Of a stretch of DNA of 10,385 bases, positions 1 through 6,544 are shown one piece after another. The stretch is from Actinomycetes bacterium. Its GTDB lineage: Bacteria > Actinomycetota > Actinomycetes > Actinomycetales > Cellulomonadaceae. The DNA lies in assembly GCA_023425905.1 (NCBI GenBank), contig JAFABT010000148.1, positions 1 to 10,385 of the forward strand, written 5' to 3'. The position numbers and the translations under genes are program-made. The notes beneath the pieces are model-generated. The model saw only the letters and a program-made list of their open reading frames with translations. It was not told where the DNA came from and ran no database searches. Position 1 is the first letter of the stretch. Each line of letters begins with the position of its first letter.

Positions 1-1291
1 GGCGCGCGCCGTGACGCCCGGCGGCGTGTCCTCGCCGGTACGCGCCTTCGGGTCGGTCGGCGGGACACCTCGCTTCCTCGCGTCGGCAGCGGGCGCGTAC
101 GTGACCGACGTCGACGGCAACCGCTACGTCGACCTCGTCGGGTCCTGGGGGCCGGCGATCCTCGGGCACGGCGACGCCCGCGTCCTCGAGGCGGTGCAGG
201 CCGCCGCCGCCCGGGGTCTGTCCTTCGGCGCACCGACCGAGGCAGAGATCGAGCTCGCCGAGGAGATCGCGGCACGCGTCGCCCCCGCAGAGCGCGTCCG
301 GCTCGTCTCGACAGGCACCGAGGCGACGATGACCGCGCTGCGCCTCGCCCGTGGGGTGACGGGCCGTGACCTCGTCGTGAAGTTCGCGGGCTGCTACCAC
401 GGTCACGTCGACTCGCTCCTCGCCGAGGCCGGCTCGGGCGTGCTCACCCTCGCGCTGCCCGGCTCCGCGGGTGTGAGCGCCGCCGTGGCCGCCGAGACCC
501 TCGTCCTGCCGTACAACGACCTCGCCGCGGTCGAGGCCGCCTTCGCGGCGCACCCGGGCCGCATCGCGGCGGTCATCACCGAGGCGGCGCCTGCGAACAT
601 GGGCGTCGTCGCGCCCGCGCCCGGGTTCAACGCGGGTCTCGCCCGGATCACCCGTGCGCACGGCGCGCTGCTCGTCCTCGACGAGGTGCTCACCGGATTC
701 CGCGCGGGACCGCAGGGCCACTGGGGGCTCGACGGGAAGCTCGAGGGCTGGGCGCCGGACCTGCTCACCTTCGGCAAGGTCGTCGGCGGCGGCCTGCCCG
801 TCGCCGCGGTCGCGGGCCGCGCGGAGCTGCTCGAGCACCTTGCGCCGCTCGGGCCCGTCTACCAGGCCGGCACCCTCTCCGGGAACCCCGTCGCGACCGC
901 CGCAGGGCTGGCGACGATGCGTGCGCTCGACGACTCGCTCTACGGGCGGCTGCACGCGGCCGCGGACGCGATCGTCGACGGCTTCGTCGCGGCCTGCGAC
1001 GCCGCAGGGCTCGCCCACTCGGTGCAACGCGCCGGAACCCTGTTCTCCTTCACCTTCGGCGAGCCCCCGGCCGGTGGCGTGCGCGACTTCGGCGACGTCC
1101 GTGCGTCCGAGACGTGGCGCTACCCGGCCCTGTTCCACGCGCTGCTGGGCCAGGGCGTCTACGTCGCGCCGTCGGCCTTCGAGGCGTGGTTCGTCTCGGG
1201 GGCGCACGACGACGCCGCGGTCGGGGCGATCTGCGACGCCCTGCCCCACGCGGTCCGCGAGGCGGCCCAGGTCGTGCGCCCCGTCGGGTAG
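1..1291 (+). CDS. hemL: Glutamate-1-semialdehyde 2,1-aminomutase, 5'-truncated by the window edge
   Basis: PLP enzyme that converts glutamate-1-semialdehyde to 5-aminolevulinate, the last step of the C5 route to heme and other tetrapyrroles, in the cytoplasm. The frame is open from base 2 and reads ARAVTPGGVSSPVRAF, which matches the family some 20-30 residues inside the usual N-terminus. The true start is therefore upstream, and the GTG at 11 is an internal Val codon. Family landmarks follow in order: STGTEATMTALRLARG (PLP phosphate-binding region), GCYHGHVDSL (the Tyr stacks on PLP), LDEVLTGFR (the Asp contacts the pyridine nitrogen) and FGKVVGGGLPVAA, whose Lys, visible residue 259 (bases 776-778), is the Schiff-base lysine. 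The C-terminus is complete and ends in TAG. The next gene is 88 bases downstream on the same strand with its own ribosome binding site. It has no obvious link to heme synthesis. Confidence 0.95.
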   Translation, partial: ARAVTPGGVSSPVRAFGSVGGTPRFLASAAGAYVTDVDGNRYVDLVGSWGPAILGHGDARVLEAVQAAAARGLSFGAPTEAEIELAEEIAARVAPAERVRLVSTGTEATMTALRLARGVTGRDLVVKFAGCYHGHVDSLLAEAGSGVLTLALPGSAGVSAAVAAETLVLPYNDLAAVEAAFAAHPGRIAAVITEAAPANMGVVAPAPGFNAGLARITRAHGALLVLDEVLTGFRAGPQGHWGLDGKLEGWAPDLLTFGKVVGGGLPVAAVAGRAELLEHLAPLGPVYQAGTLSGNPVATAAGLATMRALDDSLYGRLHAAADAIVDGFVAACDAAGLAHSVQRAGTLFSFTFGEPPAGGVRDFGDVRASETWRYPALFHALLGQGVYVAPSAFEAWFVSGAHDDAAVGAICDALPHAVREAAQVVRPVG

Positions 1292-1369
1292 CGTGCGAAG
1301 GACGCCGCGGGCGCTCAGCCGCGCCACGGTGTCCGTCGTCGTCCCACGCGCGGCCCACGTCGGCCGACC

Positions 1370-1374
1370 GGAGG
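1370..1374 (+). promoter_or_regulatory. Ribosome binding site GGAGG fixing the GH20 start
   Basis: GGAGG lies 5 bases before the GTG at 1380. The GH20 frame is open far upstream and also offers GTG codons at 1293 and 1329. Neither is needed for the family fold, so this site favours 1380 as the true start. Confidence 0.7.
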
Positions 1375-1379
1375 TCCCT

Positions 1380-2915
1380 GTGGTCTCGCAGCTCCCGATC
1401 AGCCCCGTCATCCGGTCCGGACTCGTGCCGCGGCCCGTGGCGACGACGTTCCGCGACGGACCGCCGCACCTCCTCGGTCCGGACACCGTCGTCCTCACCG
1501 GCCCGAGCACGGAGGAGACCGAGACGGGCGTCCTTCTCGCGTCCCTCGTGTCCCTCGCGCTCGAGGTCGCCGTCCCCGTCTCCCGGCTCGACGACGGGGC
1601 GCACGAGGCCGCGGCGCTGTGGCGGTCGGCCGACGGCGACGCCGGGCCCCGCATGCTCGTGCGGCTCGACCCGGGGTGCGGCCCCGCGGGATCGACGAAC
1701 CCCGAGCGCTATGAGATCGACGTCGACGACGTCGTGTGCGAGATCGTCGCGGCGGAGCCCGCGGGCTTCGCCAATGCCCTCGGGACGCTGCGCCAGCTCG
1801 CCCGCCCCACGGACACGGGGCAGTGGCGCATCGACCCCGTCCACGTCGTCGACGAGCCCAGGCTGCCGTGGCGAGGGCTCACCCTCGACCTCGCCCGGCA
1901 CCACGTCACCCCGGCGGACCTCCGCGTCGTCGTGAGCCTCATGAGCATGTACCACCTCAACCGGCTGCACCTGCACCTCACGGACGACCAGGGCTGGCGC
2001 GTCGACCTGCCCTCCCGCCCCGAGCTCGTCGCCCGGTCCTCCCAGGGCGGGGTCGGCGGCTCCGGCGGCGGGTACCTGTCGGCGGAGGACTACGCCCAGC
2101 TCCAGGTGCTCTGCGCGAGCCGCGGAATCGTCGTCGTCCCCGAGATCGACGTGCCCGGTCACGTGAACGCCGCGCTGCACGCCGTGCCCGGCCTCAACGC
2201 CGACGGGCGCGCGCCCGCGCCGTACGAGGGGGTCGACGTCGGGTTCTCGCGGCTCGACCCGACGCTCCCCGAGACCGAGCCCTTCCTGCGGGACGTCCTC
2301 GGCGACCTCGCCCGGATGACGGCCGGCCCGTGGGTGCACGTCGGCGGCGACGAGGCCCCCACCATGCCCGCCGGGCAGTACGCGGACCTCGTCACGCTCG
2401 CGTGCGACGTCGTCCGCGAGCACGGCAAGACGCCCATCGGCTGGCAGGAGATCGCGACGGCGCCCGTCGAGCCGGGCACCGTCGTCCAGGTGTGGGACGT
2501 GCGCGACGGCCTCGACGCCGTGCGGGACGCCGCGGAGCGGGGTGCGCTCGTCGTCCTCAGCCCCGCGCCCCACACGTACCTCGACCACCGGTACGACCCG
2601 TCGACGCCGGGCCAGGACTGGGCCGGCAGCATCGCGCTGAGCGACGCCTACGGGTGGGACCCCGACGACGTCGTCGCAGGTCTGCCCCCCGAGGCCGTGC
2701 TCGGAGTCGGGGCGGCGCTGTGGACCGAGACGGTCGAGTCGATCGAGGAGGTCGGGAGGCAGCTGCTCCCCAGGCTCGCGGCCGTCGCCGAGGTCGCGTG
2801 GACCGCGCGCACGGAGCGCGACTGGGACGACTTCACCCGCCGCGTCGCGGACCACCCCCGGCTGTGGAACGGCGCCGGGGTCGCGTGGTACCCGAGCCCC
2901 GAGATCACCTGGTGA
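1380..2915 (+). CDS. Beta-N-acetylhexosaminidase, glycoside hydrolase family 20
   Basis: Exo-acting glycosidase that removes terminal N-acetylglucosamine or N-acetylgalactosamine by substrate-assisted catalysis. It is 511 aa from GTG 1380. Residues ~20-155 resemble the GH20b lead domain. The TIM barrel begins at RGLTLDLARHHV and continues with MYHLNRLHLHLTDDQGWR (DQGWR at 203-207) and VVPEIDVPGHVNAALH. HVGGDEAP holds the catalytic Asp-Glu pair, D324 (orients the acetamido group) and E325 (acid/base). GWQEIA, VQVWD, LSPAPHTYLD and GVGAALWTETV follow, the last two contributing substrate-pocket residues in the family. There is no signal peptide or anchor: the N-terminus (VVSQLPISPVIRSG) is not hydrophobic. 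It probably acts inside the cell on imported chitobiose-type or peptidoglycan-derived sugars; this is inference. It follows hemL on the same strand and converges with pmt across 3 bases. Exact substrate specificity cannot be read from the sequence. Confidence 0.92.
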   Translation: MVSQLPISPVIRSGLVPRPVATTFRDGPPHLLGPDTVVLTGPSTEETETGVLLASLVSLALEVAVPVSRLDDGAHEAAALWRSADGDAGPRMLVRLDPGCGPAGSTNPERYEIDVDDVVCEIVAAEPAGFANALGTLRQLARPTDTGQWRIDPVHVVDEPRLPWRGLTLDLARHHVTPADLRVVVSLMSMYHLNRLHLHLTDDQGWRVDLPSRPELVARSSQGGVGGSGGGYLSAEDYAQLQVLCASRGIVVVPEIDVPGHVNAALHAVPGLNADGRAPAPYEGVDVGFSRLDPTLPETEPFLRDVLGDLARMTAGPWVHVGGDEAPTMPAGQYADLVTLACDVVREHGKTPIGWQEIATAPVEPGTVVQVWDVRDGLDAVRDAAERGALVVLSPAPHTYLDHRYDPSTPGQDWAGSIALSDAYGWDPDDVVAGLPPEAVLGVGAALWTETVESIEEVGRQLLPRLAAVAEVAWTARTERDWDDFTRRVADHPRLWNGAGVAWYPSPEITW

Positions 2916-2918
2916 GGA

Positions 2919-4607
2919 TCAGATCCACGAGGGCAGCCACATCCGCAGCTGCCACTGGTCGCGCGGGATCTGCATGCCCGTCCACACCGGGTAGAAGAAC
3001 GCCGAGACGAGGACGATCGTCGTGACGATCGCGACGACCGCCGCGATGCCGAGGGTGCGGCGCCGCTCCGGTGCGTCGTCCCGCCCGAGGATCCGCCCGA
3101 GCGCGTAGGTGAGGGTGAGGACGACCCACGGGGTGAACACGATCGCGTAGAAGGTGAAGATCGTGCGGTGCGAGTAGGCGAGCACCCACGGCAGCCAGCC
3201 TGCGACGTACCCGACGAGCAGGGCGGGGACGCGCCAGTCACGCTCACGGACGAACCACACGACGCACGCGACGAGCGCGATCGCCGCGGCCCACCACAGC
3301 ACGGGGTTGCCGACCGCGAGGACGGTCTCGGCGCAGTCCGCCGACCCGCAGCGGGCGTCTCCGGGTCCGATGTCGCCCCAGTGGAACGACGTCGGACGCA
3401 GCTGGAGCAGCCAGCCGAGCGGCTGGGACTGGTAGGAGTGCTCGGTCGTGAGCGAGTTGTGGAAAGCCCACATGTCTCCGTGGTACTTCCACAGCGAGCG
3501 CAGGGCCTCGGGCAGCCACTGCACGCCCTCGCCGGGGTTGTCCGCAGCCCAGGTGCGGCCCCATCCCCGAGAGTCGCGCAACCACCCGGTCCACGTCGCG
3601 AGGTACGTCGCGGCGGCGACGGGGACCATGACGGCCGCGGCCACCGCTCCGTCCCGCCAGATGCCCGCCCGCACCCAGTGCCGCACGCCGACGCTGCGAC
3701 GGGCGGTGAGGTCCCACGCGACGGTGAGCAGCCCGAAGGCCGCGAGGAAGTAGAGCCCGGACCACTTCGACCCGATCGCGAGCCCGAGGAGCACCGCGGA
3801 CGCGAGGCGCCACCACCGCATGCCGAGCCGTGGCCCCCAGGCCGCGAGCGTCGAGGGGTCGAGGTCGACCCGGGCGGCGAGCCTGCGCCGGGCCTGCTCC
3901 CGGTCGAGGAGCAGCGCACCGAAGGCGGCGAGCACGAGGACCATGAGGATGTTGTCGAGCAGCCCCGTGCGCGACATGACGATCGCCATGCCGTCGATCG
4001 CGAGCAGACCGCCCGCGAGGGTGCCGAGGAGGTTCGACGCGAAGAGTCGGCGCGCGATCCGCGCGAGGAGGAACACCGCGACGATCCCGGCGATCGCCGT
4101 CGAGAGCCGCCACGTCGCGGGGTCGGCAGGGTTCCCGAGCCGGAACCCCATCGCGATGACCCACTTCGCGAACGGCGGGTGGACGACGTACTCGGGCGCG
4201 GACTCCCAGGCGTCGAGGTCGCCCGCGTTGAACCGGTCGTTGGCGCCCTCGGGCCAGTTCGCCTCGTAGCCGAGGGTCGCGAGCGAGTAGCCCTCCTTGA
4301 CGTAGTAGGTCTCGTCGAAGACGAGCGTCCCGGGGTGGCCGAGGTCGACGAGCCGCAGCACAGCGGCGAGCAGCGTGACCCCGAGGGCTCCGGCCCAGCC
4401 GATGAGCCGCGAGCGCCGGGTCGCGTCGAGCGCGATCTGCGCGGGGGAGAGCAGTCGCTCGAGCGTCGAGCGCGGGTCGTCGTCGGTGCGCGGCGCCGAG
4501 TCGTCCTCCGGAGGGGAGGGCTCGGGGGTCGGGGTGCTGAGAACGGTGAGGGTCTCGTCGGACGGGGAGGCGTCGGCCGTGGGCGGCCCGTCGTCGCGCG
4601 TGGTCAC
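2919..4607 (-). CDS. pmt: Pmt-type protein O-mannosyltransferase (polyprenyl-phosphate-mannose dependent, GT39)
   Basis: Integral membrane enzyme that transfers mannose from a polyprenyl-phosphate carrier to Ser/Thr of proteins exported through Sec, as known for the Mycobacterium tuberculosis Rv1002c product. It is 562 aa. Residues 1-60 are a Pro/Asp/Glu/Ser-rich, probably disordered cytoplasmic tail; the first membrane segment is near 68-86. The first outer loop has VFDETYYVKEG, with the Asp-Glu pair (D98, E99) expected to be catalytic in this family, and HPPFAKWVIAMG near 143-154. MSRTGLLDNILM, GSKWSGLYFLAAFG and HNSLTTEHSYQSQPLGW are further family signatures. About ten or eleven hydrophobic segments are visible in all, ending in a short WLPSWI tail. 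The start is GTG 4607. No ribosome binding site precedes it; instead a TACGAT hexamer ends 6 bases before it, suggesting a leaderless mRNA. It diverges from rsmI, an arrangement shared with mycobacteria. Confidence 0.93.
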   Translation of the reverse strand: MTTRDDGPPTADASPSDETLTVLSTPTPEPSPPEDDSAPRTDDDPRSTLERLLSPAQIALDATRRSRLIGWAGALGVTLLAAVLRLVDLGHPGTLVFDETYYVKEGYSLATLGYEANWPEGANDRFNAGDLDAWESAPEYVVHPPFAKWVIAMGFRLGNPADPATWRLSTAIAGIVAVFLLARIARRLFASNLLGTLAGGLLAIDGMAIVMSRTGLLDNILMVLVLAAFGALLLDREQARRRLAARVDLDPSTLAAWGPRLGMRWWRLASAVLLGLAIGSKWSGLYFLAAFGLLTVAWDLTARRSVGVRHWVRAGIWRDGAVAAAVMVPVAAATYLATWTGWLRDSRGWGRTWAADNPGEGVQWLPEALRSLWKYHGDMWAFHNSLTTEHSYQSQPLGWLLQLRPTSFHWGDIGPGDARCGSADCAETVLAVGNPVLWWAAAIALVACVVWFVRERDWRVPALLVGYVAGWLPWVLAYSHRTIFTFYAIVFTPWVVLTLTYALGRILGRDDAPERRRTLGIAAVVAIVTTIVLVSAFFYPVWTGMQIPRDQWQLRMWLPSWI

Positions 4608-4613
4608 GCGGCC

Positions 4614-4619
4614 ATCGTA
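4614..4619 (-). promoter_or_regulatory. Candidate -10 element (TACGAT) for leaderless pmt transcription
   Basis: Read on the minus strand, TACGAT fits the actinobacterial -10 pattern TAnnnT. Six bases separate it from the pmt GTG, so transcription would begin at or next to the start codon. The absence of a Shine-Dalgarno sequence agrees with this. No convincing -35 box was seen. The element lies in the 44-base divergent gap, so it also sits in the upstream region of rsmI. Confidence 0.55.
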
Positions 4620-4651
4620 GGGGTGAGGGCGCCCCGTGGGAGGGTTGCGCC

Positions 4652-5482
4652 ATGACCGGATCGCTCGTCCTCGCCGCCACGCCCATCGGGAACGTCGAGG
4701 ACGCCTCCCCGCGGCTGCGCCGGTTGCTCGCGGAGGCCGACGTCGTCGCGGCGGAGGACACCCGGCGGCTCCGCGGGCTCGCAGGGCGCCTCGGCGTCGA
4801 GGTGACCGGCCGGCTCCTCTCGCTCCACGAGCACAACGAGGCCGAGCGCGCGGCGGAGCTGCTCGAGGTCGTCGCGACCGGTGGCACCGTCGTCGTCGTG
4901 TCCGACGCGGGGATGCCTGCGGTGTCCGACCCGGGCTTCCGGCTCGTCCAGGCCGCGGTCGCCGCGCAGGTGCCTGTGACGGCCGCTCCCGGCCCGAGCG
5001 CCGTCCTCACCGCACTCGCGCTCTCGGGGCTGCCGACGGACCGGTTCTGCTTCGAGGGCTTCCTGCCGCGCAAGGCCGGCGAGCGCGCCCGCCACCTCGC
5101 CGACCTCGCCCACGAGACCCGGACCATGGTGTTCTTCGAGGCCCCGCACCGGCTCACCGACACCCTCGAAGCGCTCGCGGCGGCCTTCGGCGATGCGCGA
5201 CCCGCCGCGGTGTGCCGGGAGCTGACGAAGACGTACGAGGAGGTCCGGCGCGACGGGCTCCGGTCGCTCGTCGACTGGGCGGCCGACGGGGTCCGGGGCG
5301 AGATCTGCGTCGTCGTCGCGGGCAGGCCGCGGTCGGACGCTCCGGGCGTGACCGACGTCGTCGACGAGGTCCTCGCCCGGGTCGCGGCCGGCGAACGGCT
5401 CAAGGAGGCCGTCTCGGAGGTCGCGGCAGCGACCGGGGTGTCCAAGCGTGAGCTGTACGCGGCGGCGCTCGCAGCGCGCTGA
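4652..5482 (+). CDS. rsmI: 16S rRNA (cytidine(1402)-2'-O)-methyltransferase
   Basis: SAM-dependent methyltransferase that adds the 2'-O-methyl to C1402 of 16S rRNA in the ribosomal P site. It belongs to the tetrapyrrole-methylase (TP_methylase) fold. The 276 aa length is normal. Signatures in order: LVLAATPIGNVEDASPR at the N-terminus, DVVAAEDTRR, SLHEHNE, VVSDAGMPAVSDPG, TAAPGPSAVLTAL (SAM pocket), FEGFLPRK, MVFFEAPHRL and CRELTKTYEE, then GEICVVVAG and a short helical C-terminal extension. The start is ATG 4652, preceded by GGGAGGG at 4638-4644 with a 7-base spacer. Its promoter must lie in the 44-base gap or inside the start of pmt, so the two divergent genes share regulatory space. The gene 70 bases downstream runs the same way and may be cotranscribed. 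Confidence 0.96.
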   Translation: MTGSLVLAATPIGNVEDASPRLRRLLAEADVVAAEDTRRLRGLAGRLGVEVTGRLLSLHEHNEAERAAELLEVVATGGTVVVVSDAGMPAVSDPGFRLVQAAVAAQVPVTAAPGPSAVLTALALSGLPTDRFCFEGFLPRKAGERARHLADLAHETRTMVFFEAPHRLTDTLEALAAAFGDARPAAVCRELTKTYEEVRRDGLRSLVDWAADGVRGEICVVVAGRPRSDAPGVTDVVDEVLARVAAGERLKEAVSEVAAATGVSKRELYAAALAAR

Positions 5483-5552
5483 CGAGGCCATTCACCGCGA
5501 GGGACGGCCTGCTCGACGGGCGGTCGGGAGCGCCCGGTGCTAGACCAGGCAC

Positions 5553-6068
5553 ATGCCCTACTCGACGCTCGACACGGTGCACCCCCCGACGGTGCGCGAC
5601 ACCGGGGTCCGCGCCCGACGGATCGGGACGGCGGTCCTTGCGGCCTTCGTCCTCGCCGGGCTCGCGGGGGTGTTCGGGGTGCAGGTCGCGACGGCTCACG
5701 CCTCCGGCGGTGGCTATGACGTGTCCATCCAGCACGCCTCGATCGCGCGCGCCGGCCTCGACGTGCCCTGGCGCGTGACCGTGCGCCGCGAAGGCGGGTT
5801 CGACTCCGCGGTCACCCTCGCGATGACGGCCGACTACCTGCGCATCTTCGAGCACCAGGGGTGGGCCCCCGAACCCACCGACCAGGTGCGGGACGGCGAG
5901 TGGCTCTATCTCACCTTCGCCGCGCCCGAAGGACCCGAGCTCATCGTCGACCTCGACACCTACGTCCAGCCCAGCGCCCCCGTCGGGGCCAGCGGGCAGG
6001 TCGGGGTCCTCGACGCGGACGGCGCGCTCGTCGCCGTCGCGACGTTCAGCACCCGACTTCTTCCCTGA
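5553..6068 (+). CDS. Small membrane-anchored or secreted protein of unknown function, next to DUF421
   Basis: I do not recognise a named family. The protein has 171 aa. Residues 1-23 are cytoplasmic in character with an Arg cluster (RARR at 20-23). Residues ~25-48 form one hydrophobic segment, followed by AHA-SGGG, a possible signal-peptidase site after residue 50, so it is either cleaved and secreted or held by its N-terminus. The rest (~120 residues) alternates hydrophobic positions, with phrases such as VPWRVTVRREGGF, EWLYLTFAAPEG and SGQVGVLDADGALVAVA. This suggests an extracellular beta-sandwich (Ig-like); that is inference. It has no cysteine, metal motif or catalytic pattern that I can see. 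ATG 5553 has no good ribosome binding site. TAGACC at 5541-5546 ends 6 bases before it and could be a weak -10 for a leaderless start. The stop is 23 bases before the DUF421 start, so the two are probably one operon and perhaps partners. Confidence 0.8.
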   Translation: MPYSTLDTVHPPTVRDTGVRARRIGTAVLAAFVLAGLAGVFGVQVATAHASGGGYDVSIQHASIARAGLDVPWRVTVRREGGFDSAVTLAMTADYLRIFEHQGWAPEPTDQVRDGEWLYLTFAAPEGPELIVDLDTYVQPSAPVGASGQVGVLDADGALVAVATFSTRLLP

Positions 6069-6091
6069 CGCCGGCCCGAGAAGGAGAGCCC

Positions 6092-6544
6092 GTGGAGATC
6101 GTCGTCCGAGCCGCCATCGTCTTCCTGTTCCTCTGGGGCATCACGCGCGTCGTGGGCCGCTCGACGCTCGGTGAGCTCAGCTCCTTCGAGCTCATACTCT
6201 TCATCGTCATGGGCGACCTCATCCAGCAGGGAGTGACGCAGCAGGACTTCTCCGTGACCGGGGCCCTGCTCGCGGTCGGGACCTTCGCCGTGCTCACGAT
6301 CGCGGTGTCGTGGGTGAACGTCCGCTTCCCCGCGGCCCGCACGATCACGCAGGGCACCCCCGTCGTCGTCGTCTCGGACGGCGAGCCGAACCTCGACGTC
6401 ATGCGGTCCGAGCGCCTCACGCTCGACGAGCTCTACGAGGCGGCGCGTGAGCACGGCATCGAGCGCATCGCGCAGGTCCGGCTCGCGGTGCTCGAGACCG
6501 ACGGCCAGATCTCCTTCTTCCGGGCGGACGGTCAGCATGCGTAG
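6092..6544 (+). CDS. DUF421 (YetF-like) membrane protein
   Basis: Short 150 aa member of the DUF421/YetF family, whose biochemical role is not well established. Residues 4-20 form a first hydrophobic helix. VVGRSTLGELSSFELILFI (20-38) is the conserved family stretch leading into a second hydrophobic segment that ends in MGDLIQQGVTQQD, with a third membrane helix at 57-75. The soluble C-terminal part has TQGTPVVVVSDGEP, then LTLDELYEAAREHGI (109-123) and VRLAVLETDGQISFF (129-143), the usual DUF421 cytoplasmic fold. It lacks the longer tail of the ~230 aa Bacillus forms, as other short actinobacterial members do. GTG 6092 has an excellent ribosome binding site, AAGGAG at 6081-6086, 5 bases upstream; the open frame upstream of it overlaps the previous gene and is not needed. 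The last 8 bases overlap the start of the lipoprotein gene, so translation is likely coupled. Confidence 0.9.
   Translation: MEIVVRAAIVFLFLWGITRVVGRSTLGELSSFELILFIVMGDLIQQGVTQQDFSVTGALLAVGTFAVLTIAVSWVNVRFPAARTITQGTPVVVVSDGEPNLDVMRSERLTLDELYEAAREHGIERIAQVRLAVLETDGQISFFRADGQHA

Noticed and set aside
1292..1379. Extra N-terminal codons for GH20 from GTG 1293 or 1329
   Set aside because: They add an Arg/Val-rich stretch with no family match, and the GGAGG at 1370-1374 sits correctly for 1380 only.
1050..2855. 601-codon open frame on the minus strand, antisense to hemL and GH20
   Set aside because: Low-complexity Arg/Gly/Val/Asp translation with no family motifs; long open antisense frames are expected in DNA this GC-rich, and the plus strand has clear GH20 and HemL signatures.
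3244..5445. 733-codon minus-strand frame across rsmI and pmt
   Set aside because: Opposite rsmI and out of frame in pmt; no recognisable domain, while the real frames hold full family motifs.
5517..5536. Hairpin CGGGCG/CGCCCG with 8-base loop downstream of rsmI, as a terminator
   Set aside because: Only 6 base pairs, a large loop and no U-tract, in a sequence where such pairing arises easily; rsmI may read into the next gene.
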